A stretch of 64,000 nt of DNA from Polynucleobacter aenigmaticus (GTDB taxonomy: Bacteria; Pseudomonadota; Gammaproteobacteria; Burkholderiales; Burkholderiaceae), in NCBI RefSeq assembly GCF_002206635.1, contig NZ_NGUO01000015.1, positions 1 to 64,000 of the forward strand, in the 5' to 3' direction. The position numbers were made by a program, and so were the translations under genes. Shown piece by piece: positions 31,688-40,434 of this stretch (position 1 is the stretch's first letter; each line of letters begins with the position of its first letter). The notes beneath the pieces are model-generated. The model did no database searches, had not been told where the DNA came from, and saw only the letters and a program-made list of their open reading frames with translations.

Positions 31688-32191
31688 TTAGCCAGCCTGG
31701 ATTTCAGTGCTGCGCAATTGTTGGGCTAACAGGTCCAATACGCCGTTAACGTATTTATGGCCATCGGTACCGCCAAAAGTTTTAGCAAGCTCCACCGCTT
31801 CGTTGATGGCTACCTTGTAAGGAACAGCCAGATCGATTGCGAGTTCGTAAGTACCAATTAATAAAGCAGCATGCTCTACAGGCGAGAGCTCATTAATAGG
31901 GCGATCGAGTGCTGGGGTAATGAGACCCTCCAATTCATCGGTGTGCTCTAAAACGCCAGTAAAAATACCTTGGAATAGCTCTAGCTGGCAGCGGCGAAAA
32001 CCAGGGTCTTCAGCAAGCTGTTTCGCAATGGCGGCGGCATTTGGCAGGCTACCTGCGCGACGCATCACCAGACTTTGATATACGCCTTGCAGGGCATATT
32101 CACGAGCGCGGCGGCGTGGTGTCAGGGAACGCTTAGGCGCGCTCGCTACGGGAGTTTGTGTTGTTGCGGAAGTCTTAGTCATATCAATCAT
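31688..32191 (-). CDS. nusB: Transcription antitermination factor NusB
   Basis: NusB binds boxA RNA with S10 (NusE) and helps RNA polymerase read through rRNA operons. The 167-aa protein has the all-helical family segments RRRAREYALQGVYQ and the C-terminal VPYKVAINEAVELAKTFGG with KYVNGVLD. The start codon overlaps the ribH stop as TAATG (32189-32193), implying coupling. A second ATG three codons later is possible. The ribH-nusB pairing is widely conserved. Confidence 0.96.
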   Translation of the reverse strand: MIDMTKTSATTQTPVASAPKRSLTPRRRAREYALQGVYQSLVMRRAGSLPNAAAIAKQLAEDPGFRRCQLELFQGIFTGVLEHTDELEGLITPALDRPINELSPVEHAALLIGTYELAIDLAVPYKVAINEAVELAKTFGGTDGHKYVNGVLDLLAQQLRSTEIQAG

Positions 32192-32706
32192 TACTCTTGG
32201 CTAGGATTGATTTCAAAATCAATATCGGGTGTCAGGGATAGCGCCAGATTGGCCATTTCTACAACGGCTTTAGCGCAATCAGCACCTTTGACTTGAACAC
32301 GAACCTGCGCCTGCTCATCGGTATCGCAGGTGAGAACGCCATTGGCAATTGGTAGGCCGGAATCAATGGAGATCCGAGTGATGCCAGAGGCAGACTCATT
32401 GGAAACAAGTTCAAAGTGGTATGTCTCGCCACGAATGACAGCACCCAAAGCAACTAAGCCATCAAACTCGCCAGTCTCCGCCATTTTTTGGAGTGCGAAG
32501 GGGATTTCTAAGGCGCCAGGTACAGTAACTAATTTGATGTCTGCTTGAGATACACCCAGGTTGATGAGCTCTTCAATGCAGGCGGTTGTTAAAGCAATGC
32601 AGTGTTCTTCATTGAAGCGCGCTTGTACGATTCCCACGCGCAGGTCCTGACCGTTTAAGTCGGCCTCTAGAACGCCTACCGCTTGTTCATTATTAGTTGT
32701 GGTCAT
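32191..32706 (-). CDS. ribH: 6,7-dimethyl-8-ribityllumazine synthase
   Basis: RibH condenses the pyrimidinedione with dihydroxybutanone phosphate to lumazine, the riboflavin precursor. The 171-aa protein contains [14 protein letters not shown], the [19 protein letters not shown] phosphate-binding and catalytic segment, and [15 protein letters not shown]. It is longer at the N-terminus than E. coli RibH. It sits 11 bases downstream of ribBA. Confidence 0.96.
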   Translation of the reverse strand: MTTTNNEQAVGVLEADLNGQDLRVGIVQARFNEEHCIALTTACIEELINLGVSQADIKLVTVPGALEIPFALQKMAETGEFDGLVALGAVIRGETYHFELVSNESASGITRISIDSGLPIANGVLTCDTDEQAQVRVQVKGADCAKAVVEMANLALSLTPDIDFEINPSQE

Positions 32707-32717
32707 ATTTGGATGGC

Positions 32718-33857
32718 TTATTTATGAGGTTCAAAAGGGGTATAGCCAGTCACTTCGAGCTTGTATCCTGAAAGGCTTGGTACGGGACTGGGGTTAGCAA
32801 GTAAGCGCATTTTTCCAACACCAATATCTTTGAGAATTTGAGCGCCAATGCCGTAACTGCGGAAATCAGTTTTGCGAGCCAAAGGCTTTTGTGTCTCTTC
32901 TGCATGGGTGCCATTGAGTTTATGAAATTGCGCCAACCAATCAACATCATTTGGGGATGCAATACCCGAAGCATTTAACAATACCGCTACGCCTGATGGA
33001 GCAGCTACAAGCTTTTGCAGAGCTTGGGCTAGGGGCCAGGAGTGGGTACTGACATGAGCATCTAAGAAATCCAATGCAGTCACAGGCTCATGTACGCGCA
33101 CTAGTGTTTCTTCAGCCTCAGATGGCTTGCCATGAACAAGTGCTAAGTGAATACAAGAGCTAGGTGTATCGCGATAAATAATTCCTTGAAATTTTCCCCA
33201 AGGCGTATCAAACTCACGCTCGCCTTCGCGAACCACAATACTTTCATGTTGGCTGCGGTACTGAATCAGGTCGGCAATGCTGCCAATCTTTAATTGATGC
33301 TCTTTAGCAAATTCCAAAAGATCTGGCAAACGCGCCATGTTGCCATCATCTTTCATGATTTCACAAATAACAGCGGTAGGGGAACATCCGGCCATGGCCG
33401 CTAGATCGCAGCCTGCTTCTGTGTGTCCTGAGCGAATCAATACACCACCAGGTTGTGCCATCAGCGGAAAGATGTGTCCAGGCTGAACAAGATCATTGGG
33501 TTTCGCATGGGGTGCTACCGCTGCTTGAATGGTGTGAGCACGGTCTGCAGCAGAGATTCCGGTGGTGACGCCGCTGGCAGCTTCAATGGAGACGGTGAAG
33601 TTCGTCCCCATGGAGGTGCCGTTATCTCTCACCATCAAAGGAAGATTAATTTGTTGGCAACGCTCTCGTGTCAAGGTAAGGCAAATCAGCCCGCGACCAT
33701 GCTTGGCCATGAAATTTACAGCTTCGGCAGTGACGTGGTCTGCTGCGAGTACTAGGTCGCCTTCGTTCTCACGGTCTTCTTCATCAACCAGAATGACCAT
33801 CTTGCCAGCCTTGAGCTCGGCAACGATTTCTTCTGTAGTGGCGAGATTATTTTGCAT
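32718..33857 (-). CDS. ribB: 3,4-dihydroxy-2-butanone 4-phosphate synthase fused to degenerate GTP cyclohydrolase II domain (RibBX type)
   Basis: The 379-aa protein has a complete N-terminal RibB domain (residues about 1-205): [20 protein letters not shown], the [20 protein letters not shown] segment and [14 protein letters not shown]. RibB makes dihydroxybutanone phosphate from ribulose-5-phosphate. The C-terminal part aligns in outline with RibA but lacks the zinc-binding cysteines and the surrounding HSECLTGD-type block, so it should not be an active GTP cyclohydrolase II. Such hybrids are known as RibBX in proteobacteria. A functional ribA must lie elsewhere. It is the first of ribBX-ribH-nusB. 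Confidence 0.93.
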   Translation of the reverse strand: MQNNLATTEEIVAELKAGKMVILVDEEDRENEGDLVLAADHVTAEAVNFMAKHGRGLICLTLTRERCQQINLPLMVRDNGTSMGTNFTVSIEAASGVTTGISAADRAHTIQAAVAPHAKPNDLVQPGHIFPLMAQPGGVLIRSGHTEAGCDLAAMAGCSPTAVICEIMKDDGNMARLPDLLEFAKEHQLKIGSIADLIQYRSQHESIVVREGEREFDTPWGKFQGIIYRDTPSSCIHLALVHGKPSEAEETLVRVHEPVTALDFLDAHVSTHSWPLAQALQKLVAAPSGVAVLLNASGIASPNDVDWLAQFHKLNGTHAEETQKPLARKTDFRSYGIGAQILKDIGVGKMRLLANPSPVPSLSGYKLEVTGYTPFEPHK

Positions 33858-33975
33858 AGCCTTCTATTTTAAGCTGAGGAGGGATTTTTAGGGCTACAGC
33901 GCTGGCCTAGCGCTCAATATTCAACATTTCTGACAATGGAAGTCCTTTAGACGCAATTTTTTTCTATTTTTAATC
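33858..33975. other. Intergenic stretch upstream of ribBX
   Basis: This stretch should hold the promoter of ribBX on the minus strand. A short inverted repeat lies near 33898-33915 (AGCGCT, repeated around GGCCT). I looked for an FMN riboswitch and recognise none of its conserved boxes. A T-rich run follows at 33958-33970. Confidence 0.3.
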
Positions 33976-34325
33976 TTGAGAAAATATCCCTATGCCCAGC
34001 TTCTCCCGCAAGCCGCAAGTACCCCTAGTCAAGTTGAGAGGGCTAATGGCTCTATCTTGCCCGAGGTTTTGATGGCGATAAGTTTGGTTACAAGCAGCTG
34101 GATAGCTTTTAGGGTGGCAAGCAATTTATCGATCCTCATGCCCCCAAAAGAGGGATGTTTTTTAATGCGGCGGGTGCTGCAAAGACGGCTCAAGGGGGTT
34201 TTGTGGCCAACTAACTGATATTGGGTCACGATCGGAGCCCTAGCTTGGAGTGGCAACTGATTCTGAGTAGTGGGGGTCGATGGCGGATTTGCGATCTAGC
34301 TAAAGATGCCAAAGTCTGTAGGTAG
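33976..34325 (+). pseudogene. Decayed GspH/FimT-type pseudopilin gene
   Basis: A prepilin-like segment reads NGSILPEVLMAISLV in one frame (33976-34218, from a TTG), with a glycine before the cut site and glutamate at +5. Further on, another frame (same frame as 34116) reads GMFFNAAGAAKTAQGGFVAN, then a TAA at 34212-34214, then LILSSGGRWRIC to a TAG at 34323-34325. The latter two pieces resemble the C-terminal end of FimT/GspH pseudopilins. So at least one frameshift and one stop codon separate the pieces, and at about 116 codons the total is shorter than a normal FimT. It ends 50 bases before ribD. Confidence 0.6.
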
Positions 34326-34375
34326 TGTGGCGGGTAAATTTACTGCTCCTGACCACAATCGGTTTTAATAGACCC

Positions 34376-35491
34376 ATGTACAGCGCAGTTGACCATCAAT
34401 TTATGAGCGAGGCTTTGGCCGAGGCTCAAAATGCCCGCTATCTCTCCAACCCAAACCCCCGGGTTGGTTGCGTCATTATTAATGATGGACAAGTCATTGG
34501 TCGTGGACACACCCAAAGGGTAGGCGGCCCTCATGCGGAGGTACAGGCCTTAGCGGATGCAAAAGCGCAGGGTTTCGATCCCCTCGGATCAACGGTATAT
34601 GTGACTTTAGAGCCCTGCAATCACACTGGCAGAACACCGCCCTGTGTCGATGCTTTAATAGCCGCTAAGCCCGCTATGGTGATTGTGGCGATGGCCGATC
34701 CAAATCCCCTGGTTAGTGGTAAGGGTCTTGAGCGTTTAAAAGCGGCCGGTATCGATGTGCGCTGTGGATTGTTAGAATCTGAAGCTCAGGCATTAAATCC
34801 AGGCTTTATCTCACGCATGACCCGGGGATTGCCTTGGGTGCGGATGAAGATCGCGGCCAGCTTAGATGGAAAGACAGCTTTACCAAATGGTCAAAGTCAG
34901 TGGATTACAGGATCCTTAGCTAGGGCGGATGGTCACCATTGGCGAGCTCAAGCCTGTGCCATATTGACTGGGGTGGGTACGGTGAAAGAGGATGATCCGA
35001 CTCTTAATGTTCGCGATGTCAAAACCAACCGTCAGCCTTGGAAAATCATTGTTGACTCCAATTTAGAGACACCGCTCAACGCCAAGGTATTGAGTAACCC
35101 CCAGACATCAGGCGTCATCTTGGTTTGTGCTTCATTGGAATCTCAAGAGATTCAGCAAAAGGCAAAAGCATTTGAAGCTCTCGGCATTGAAGTAATTCCG
35201 ATGTCGAATGCCAATGGTAAAGTGGATTTACCCAAACTATTTGCTTACTTAGCGCAAGAGCGCAACATGAATGAAATCCATGTTGAAGCAGGATTTAAAT
35301 TAAACGGCTCCTTGCTAAGAGAAGGTTGTGTCGACGAGTTATTGCTGTATTACGCCCCCTTCTTTATGGGTGATGGTATTGGCATGGCAAACATATCTCC
35401 TTTGACGGACCTAGAGCAACGTCAGGATTGGAGAATTATTGATCAAGGTTTATTTGGCCCTGATCTACGTGTACGCCTAGGCAAGAAATAG
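34376..35491 (+). CDS. ribD: Bifunctional diaminohydroxyphosphoribosylaminopyrimidine deaminase / reductase RibD
   Basis: RibD deaminates and then reduces the pyrimidine intermediate of riboflavin synthesis. With the ATG at 34376 it is 371 aa; the frame is open 51 bases upstream but the family aligns from about here. The N-terminal deaminase has the zinc site HAEVQAL and PCNHTGRTPPC. The reductase domain begins near residue 150 with RGLPWVRMKIAASLDGKTAL. It is followed by ribE on the same strand, 40 bases on. Confidence 0.96.
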   Translation: MYSAVDHQFMSEALAEAQNARYLSNPNPRVGCVIINDGQVIGRGHTQRVGGPHAEVQALADAKAQGFDPLGSTVYVTLEPCNHTGRTPPCVDALIAAKPAMVIVAMADPNPLVSGKGLERLKAAGIDVRCGLLESEAQALNPGFISRMTRGLPWVRMKIAASLDGKTALPNGQSQWITGSLARADGHHWRAQACAILTGVGTVKEDDPTLNVRDVKTNRQPWKIIVDSNLETPLNAKVLSNPQTSGVILVCASLESQEIQQKAKAFEALGIEVIPMSNANGKVDLPKLFAYLAQERNMNEIHVEAGFKLNGSLLREGCVDELLLYYAPFFMGDGIGMANISPLTDLEQRQDWRIIDQGLFGPDLRVRLGKK

Positions 35492-35531
35492 CGATTTAAG
35501 AAAATTAAAAAAACCAATTTAAGATCTCATT

Positions 35532-36149
35532 ATGTTCACTGGAATTATTACTGCTGTTGGTCAAATTAAAAGCGCTCAAGCTAAGGGCGATGGTCTGCAA
35601 TTGCTAGTTGAAGTGCCTACGGGCTATCTCGATGATGTTGCTTTAGGTGACAGTATCGCGATACAAGGTGCGTGTATGACTGCAACGGAATTGACTAGCA
35701 ATACCTTTGCTTTGGATATTTCGCGTGAGTCTCTTAATAAGACCGTGGGCTTGGATAAGGTCGGCCCGGTCAATCTTGAAAAAGCACTACGTTTAAATGA
35801 TCGTTTGGGCGGCCATTTAGTGAGTGGCCACGTTGATGGTGTTGGTAAGGTCGCGCACTTTGCTACTGTTGCACAAGACCCCTATGGTTCATGGCTGCTA
35901 CGTATTGATGCCCCAAAAGAGCTGGCACCATTTTTAGCCTACAAAGGATCTATTGTGGTGAATGGCGTTTCTTTGACGGTGAATAAAACCGAGGACATAG
36001 CTAATGCTTGCATAGTGAATATCAACATCATTCCTCATACGCTGGAGAACACAACATTAGGCCAGCTGAAGCAAGGCGATGCTGTCAACCTAGAGGTGGA
36101 TTTGATTGCGCGTTATGTTGCGCGCATGATGGAAACGCGGGCTAACTAA
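35532..36149 (+). CDS. ribE: Riboflavin synthase alpha chain
   Basis: RibE dismutates two lumazines to riboflavin and the pyrimidinedione. The 205-aa protein has two tandem lumazine-binding domains, the first from MFTGIITAVGQ and the second from about residue 98 (GHLVSGHVDGVGKV). The catalytic serine/histidine-type patterns GHLVSGHVDG and NGVSLTVN are present. It converges on queC across 15 bases. The name ribC is also used. Confidence 0.95.
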   Translation: MFTGIITAVGQIKSAQAKGDGLQLLVEVPTGYLDDVALGDSIAIQGACMTATELTSNTFALDISRESLNKTVGLDKVGPVNLEKALRLNDRLGGHLVSGHVDGVGKVAHFATVAQDPYGSWLLRIDAPKELAPFLAYKGSIVVNGVSLTVNKTEDIANACIVNINIIPHTLENTTLGQLKQGDAVNLEVDLIARYVARMMETRAN

Positions 36150-36164
36150 ATTAAGCCTGCTGCC

Positions 36165-36905
36165 TTATTTCTTTTGGTAGCGCGTTGGATCACTGAGGTT
36201 GGCTTGCTTAAAGCCGACTTTTCTCAAACGACAGGATTCACATTCACCGCAGGCTTCGCCTAAATCATTAGCTTGATAGCAGGAGACGGTTTGTGAGTAA
36301 TCAATGCCTAAGGTAGTCCCTAGCTGGATGATGTCTGCTTTGCTCATACTGATGATGGGCGCATGAACCCGAAAGCGATTCTCATTATTTTGTGCTTCTA
36401 CGCCGGCTTTAGTGGCCAAGTTTGCCATCGTCTCAAACGAGGCAACATATTCGGGGCGACAGTCAGGATAGCCAGAGTAGTCCACTGCATTGGCGCCATA
36501 AAAAATATCGAGTCCGCCTAGTGATTCCGCCCAACCCAATGCAAGCGAAAGTAAAATTGTGTTGCGCGCTGGCACATAGGTTACGGGGATCTCTTGATCG
36601 TTTCCTGGGGTAACTGGGATGTCGATAGAGGAGTCCGTTAATGCAGAGCCACCAAAACGAGTGAGGTCTAAATTGACCACCTCATGACGGATGACACCTA
36701 TTTTTTTAGCGATATGTTTTGCTGCCGCTAGCTCAGAGGAGTGGCGTTGCCCGTAGCCTACGGAAAGCACATAGGGCGCGTAACCAAGATCTTTTGCAAG
36801 GGCCAAAATCGTGCTGGAATCTAAGCCACCTGAAAATAAGATTACCGCAGGAGCATTCGGCTTGCGTGGAGCGATATTTTGAAACGCAGCGGATAACAGA
36901 GACAT
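36165..36905 (-). CDS. queC: 7-cyano-7-deazaguanine synthase QueC
   Basis: QueC makes preQ0 from carboxydeazaguanine, ammonia and ATP, in queuosine synthesis. The 246-aa protein has the ATP PP-loop [14 protein letters not shown] near residue 24-37 and the zinc-binding cysteines [18 protein letters not shown] near the C-terminus. It is at the 3' end of the tol-pal run (18 bases after cpoB), as in other proteobacteria. Confidence 0.96.
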   Translation of the reverse strand: MSLLSAAFQNIAPRKPNAPAVILFSGGLDSSTILALAKDLGYAPYVLSVGYGQRHSSELAAAKHIAKKIGVIRHEVVNLDLTRFGGSALTDSSIDIPVTPGNDQEIPVTYVPARNTILLSLALGWAESLGGLDIFYGANAVDYSGYPDCRPEYVASFETMANLATKAGVEAQNNENRFRVHAPIISMSKADIIQLGTTLGIDYSQTVSCYQANDLGEACGECESCRLRKVGFKQANLSDPTRYQKK

Positions 36906-36923
36906 AAGAATTAAGATTATTTC

Positions 36924-37655
36924 TTACTTAATTGCAGCGTTCAGTTGCTGCGCGTCTTTTGCTGCTTCAGTGTCGGGATATTTACTAATGATCTCAGCGA
37001 AAGTTTTTTTGGCAGCCACTTTGTTGCCGCTTTCTAATTGCGCATTACCTAATGTCAACATTGCTGACGGAATGCGCGGATGAGTTGGGTAACGTTTAAT
37101 GAGACTTTGTAGCTGCGCAATAGCGCCTGCATAATCTTTATTGGCATATTTGCTATTACCGCTCCAGAAAAGAGCCAGCGGTAAGTAGGGGCTCTTAGGA
37201 TAGCGCGTAGCAAAGGCCGAGAAGCCTTCATCTGCTTTCTTCAAACTACCTGTTTGAAAAGCCTTTAAGGCATCGTCGTAGGCTTTTTTCTCGCCAGGTT
37301 GAACGGTGCCACTAACGCCCTCAATGGTAGCTGTACGAGGCTCAAAATTGCCCAAGCGTGTATCGAGATCCTGGTAATAAGTCTTCTGACTAGTGTTGAT
37401 ATCTTCGCCTTGCTTCTCCAGATTCTCAACCTTTCCACGTAACTCTGCATTTTCTGATTTGAGTTTCTCAATTTGATTTTGTAAATCCATTTGCGTTGTT
37501 GCTAGAGATTTACGTAAATCTAAAATTGCCTTACGCGCATCATCATCTGCAAACAGTGCCCATGCATTACTGGAGGCGCTTAAGCAAAAAGCCGTGGCAC
37601 TTAAACAAAACGCTCGTGAGAGCGTTTGTTTAAAAGAGTGTGGAAGCTTAGGCAT
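36924..37655 (-). CDS. cpoB: Cell division coordinator CpoB (YbgF)
   Basis: CpoB is a periplasmic protein that links peptidoglycan synthesis to Tol-driven outer-membrane constriction. The 243-aa protein has a signal peptide (cleavage near WALF), a coiled coil (about residues 45-90, LQNQIEKLKSENAELRGKVE) and a C-terminal TPR domain with AYDDALKAFQTGSLKKADEG and PRIPSAMLTLGNAQLE. The start overlaps the stop of pal by one base. Confidence 0.94.
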   Translation of the reverse strand: MPKLPHSFKQTLSRAFCLSATAFCLSASSNAWALFADDDARKAILDLRKSLATTQMDLQNQIEKLKSENAELRGKVENLEKQGEDINTSQKTYYQDLDTRLGNFEPRTATIEGVSGTVQPGEKKAYDDALKAFQTGSLKKADEGFSAFATRYPKSPYLPLALFWSGNSKYANKDYAGAIAQLQSLIKRYPTHPRIPSAMLTLGNAQLESGNKVAAKKTFAEIISKYPDTEAAKDAQQLNAAIK

Positions 37656-38152
37656 TAGTTGGTAATGTAAACAATGTCAGCACGGCGGTTTTCTGCCCAT
37701 GCTGCTTCGTTGTCGCCCTCAGCTTTAGGCTTTTCTTTACCAAAGCTCACTGCTTCCATTTGGTCATCAGATACGCCCATTTGGTTGAGTGATTTGCGAA
37801 CTGCATCTGAACGACGCTGACCCAATGCTAAGTTGTATTCTGCAGTACCGCGTTCATCGGTATTGCCCTGAATGATGATCTTTTGCTTAGGATTGGCTTT
37901 TAAGAAGCTTGCATGCGCGGACAACTGTTTCTGATATTTGGTCTGAACAGTGTATTCATTCAAATCAAAATAGACGCTACGCTGGAAAAGGGGACTGCTT
38001 GGATCATTCCAAGGCTGTGAACCGAAGTTGCCACTGCCACCATTGGCGCCATCAACATCATCTAATTTGACGCTTGAACAAGCTGCCAAAAATAATGCGG
38101 TTACACCTACGAGGGTGAGTGTTGCGGCACGGCGTGCGATAGAAATCTTCAT
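37655..38152 (-). CDS. pal: Peptidoglycan-associated lipoprotein Pal
   Basis: Pal ties the outer membrane to peptidoglycan and is the end point of the Tol machine. The 165-aa lipoprotein has the lipobox LAAC (Cys25 region) and a C-terminal OmpA-like domain with IIIQGNTDERGTAEYNLALG and RRSDAVRKSL, including the diaminopimelate-binding Asp and Arg. It lies between tolB and cpoB, with an inverted repeat in the 120-base gap before it. Confidence 0.96.
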   Translation of the reverse strand: MKISIARRAATLTLVGVTALFLAACSSVKLDDVDGANGGSGNFGSQPWNDPSSPLFQRSVYFDLNEYTVQTKYQKQLSAHASFLKANPKQKIIIQGNTDERGTAEYNLALGQRRSDAVRKSLNQMGVSDDQMEAVSFGKEKPKAEGDNEAAWAENRRADIVYITN

Positions 38153-38195
38153 GATCTTTCCTTTGTCCTACAAATAAAGCTATTAAATGAGCTAA

Positions 38196-38233
38196 TAGCC
38201 AATATTATGCCCCTAAGAGCCCAATATTGGCTA
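38196..38233. repeat. Perfect inverted repeat between tolB and pal
   Basis: Arms TAGCCAATATT (38196-38206) and AATATTGGCTA (38223-38233), 11 bp each with a 16-base loop. There is no long T tract on the minus strand after the stem. It could act as an mRNA processing or stability element between tolB and pal, or as a weak terminator. Confidence 0.6.
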
Positions 38234-38272
38234 TATAAGCGGAAAGATCTGAGTTGAAATCTGATTAAGGCC

Positions 38273-39604
38273 TCAGTCCATAAACGGACCCCAAGATGGC
38301 TGACGGACATCAGATCCTGGAATGCTTAATACCTGTTTAGAGTTCCCATCTACCGATACAGCGGCCAAGACCCGCTTGCCACCGACTTTAGTGGAATACA
38401 AAACATAACGACCATTTGCTGCAAAGGAGGGGGATTCATCACTGCTACTGTCAGTCAAGGCTTGTGAGTCACCTGTGGCCAGATTGAGGATGTAAAGGCG
38501 GAAAGCCCCGCCAATATTGGCGATATAGGCCAAATATTTGCCATCTGGAGAAATGCGCGGTGATGTTACAAAACCTTGCTTGTAAGTAATTCGCTTAGCC
38601 CCCTCTACTTGCTCTCCCTCTGCACTCATACGGTAAATTTGGGGGTTGCCACCACGATCACTCGTGAAATAGATATAACGACCGTCAGCAGAATATTGGG
38701 GCTCGGTATCAATCGTATAGCCGCGTGTTAGGCGATGTAAACCTGTGCCATCAGCATTAATGCCATAGATCTGGGTATTGCCATCTTTTGAAAGTGATAT
38801 TGCCAGTTTTTTACCATCGGGCGACCAAGCTGGTGCACTGTTATTCCCCTTTTGATTCGAAAGGGGAATGCGACGACCTGTTGCGAGTTCATGCACATAA
38901 ATCACTGGCTTGCGATCTTCAAAAGATACGTAGGCCACTTTCTTGCCATCTGGCGACCAAGAAGGGGAGATGATGGGTTCTCCACTACTCATAGCATTGC
39001 GAATGTTCTGACCATCTGCATCAGAGATCACGAGGCGATAGCGCTTGCCTTCTTTGATGACGTAGGAGAGCCGAGTAGAGAAGATGCCACGCTCACCCAA
39101 TAGTTTGAGAATGATGTCATCAGCAATCTTATGGCCCACAGCGCGCAAGTTATCGGCGCTGGAATTGAGGTTGAGGCCGCCTAAACTTTGCGACTTGCGC
39201 ACATCAAATAGTTTGTAATGAATTTCAAACTGGGATGCGCCAGTTTGTACAACAGAGCCTACTACCAAAGCATCGGCGCCACGAGCAGACCAAGATTTAT
39301 AGTTTGGTGTGCCTTCATCACTTTCACTAGCATTCCCATTCTCAGTGTTTTTAAAGTAACCACTGCGCGCTAAGTCTTGGCGAATGATTTCTGTGATGCT
39401 AATTGGTAATTTATTTTCTTCTTTGAAGCGCATGACAGCGATGGGATAAAGAGACTGTCCTACACCCGTAATTTCAATATTCATTTGCGCGAGAGCGGGA
39501 GAGCTCAAGCCAATCACGGACATCATGGCCATGAACACTGCTATTGAGAATGCAAAACTCTGTTTAAGGGCAATACGCTTAATACGATTAGCTACTTGCA
39601 ACAT
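38273..39604 (-). CDS. tolB: Tol-Pal system periplasmic protein TolB
   Basis: TolB binds Pal and is released by the Tol motor. The 443-aa protein has a signal peptide ending near ALAQ, an N-terminal alpha/beta domain (YPIAVMRFKEENKLPISITE) and a six-bladed beta-propeller made of repeats of the type SWSPDGKKVAYVSF, AWSPDGKKLAISLS and RISPDGKYLAYIA. It starts 3 bases after tolA and is upstream of pal. Confidence 0.96.
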   Translation of the reverse strand: MLQVANRIKRIALKQSFAFSIAVFMAMMSVIGLSSPALAQMNIEITGVGQSLYPIAVMRFKEENKLPISITEIIRQDLARSGYFKNTENGNASESDEGTPNYKSWSARGADALVVGSVVQTGASQFEIHYKLFDVRKSQSLGGLNLNSSADNLRAVGHKIADDIILKLLGERGIFSTRLSYVIKEGKRYRLVISDADGQNIRNAMSSGEPIISPSWSPDGKKVAYVSFEDRKPVIYVHELATGRRIPLSNQKGNNSAPAWSPDGKKLAISLSKDGNTQIYGINADGTGLHRLTRGYTIDTEPQYSADGRYIYFTSDRGGNPQIYRMSAEGEQVEGAKRITYKQGFVTSPRISPDGKYLAYIANIGGAFRLYILNLATGDSQALTDSSSDESPSFAANGRYVLYSTKVGGKRVLAAVSVDGNSKQVLSIPGSDVRQPSWGPFMD

Positions 39605-39607
39605 GCT

Positions 39608-40415
39608 TTAGTCCTTAGGTTTAAAGGTCAGCTTAACTTCTCTTTGGGGAATTTTTCCATTGTCGTCTTTCGGCAGACTTTCTGCGCGAGTAAGTGCGAG
39701 TAAAACTGCGCGATCCCAGCCAGCATTACCGCTAGAGGTTACGAGATCTGTACTTAGGATTGCGCCATCGGGTGCAAGATTGACTTTAACAACTGCCGCA
39801 GGATTACCGCTGACTGATTCAGGGTTAAAAACAATCAAAGGTTTCACCTTTTTAATAACTTTATCTGTCCAGCCGGGAGGGGCATTGCCACCAGCACCAA
39901 CACCGCTACCACTAGTGCCACCGCTACCACCTTCGGCTCCAGCGGCAGCGCGTAGGCGAGCTAACTGATCTGCGCGAACTTTCTCAGCAGCAGCATTTGC
40001 TTTGGTTTCAGCAGGGGCGGTAGCTTTTGGAGCCTCAGCCTTTTTAGGCTTCTCTTTTTCCTTGTCCTTCTCCTTGGGTGGAGTTGGCTTTATTGGCTTA
40101 GGCGTTTCTTTCACCACTTCTTTTTTAGGGGGCTCTTTTTCAACTTGTTTTTTCTTTGACGGCGATGTCAGCCGCCTCTTCCTTCATTTCGGTTTTGACT
40201 TCGGGGATAACCAGCGCCTCAACTTGTTGGCTGGCATCCCAAAGCTCCACTTCAACCCCAGATGGAGTGGAGCTATTCCAACTAATTCCAATCATCAGAA
40301 AAGCTAGCAAACCTAAATGCGCGGCAAGCGAAAAACTAAAAGCACGTTTAGTGCTTTCGTTTTTAGTGGGGCGGCCTCGTGAGAAGCTTGAATGAAATGT
40401 TTGCGCGCTATTCAT
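39608..40415 (-). pseudogene. tolA: TolA, split by a one-base frameshift
   Basis: TolA is the inner-membrane protein that spans the periplasm in the Tol machine. The N-terminal frame (40140-40415, 91 aa) has the cytoplasmic tail, the membrane segment AAHLGLLAFLMIGISW and then GVEVELWDASQ. It stops at a TGA just after the A6 tract that is complementary to T's at 40148-40153. The rest reads in another frame: KQVEKEPPKKEVVKETPKP, the Lys/Glu/Pro-rich arm and the C-terminal domain (WTDKVIKKVKPLIVFNPESV, AGWDRAVLLALTRAESLP) to 39608. Removing one A from the tract restores one 268-residue frame. It could be a sequencing error, a real mutation or slippage. Confidence 0.85.
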
Positions 40416-40434
40416 GGATGCAATGCAAAGAGGC

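Noticed and set aside
33858..33975. Possible FMN riboswitch upstream of ribBX
   Set aside because: The conserved boxes of the RFN element are not recognisable on either strand.
38788..39103. Plus-strand open frames inside tolB
   Set aside because: They are antisense to a conserved gene and resemble no protein family.
40118..40160. Programmed -1 ribosomal frameshift in tolA
   Set aside because: The A6-C run does not have the X-XXY-YYZ phase in the zero frame, and a +1 (or -2) shift would be required, so a canonical signal is not present.
39660..40307. Plus-strand open frames opposite tolA (for example rich in Phe, Ser and Gly)
   Set aside because: They mirror the repetitive Lys/Glu/Pro codons of the tolA arm and are antisense artefacts.
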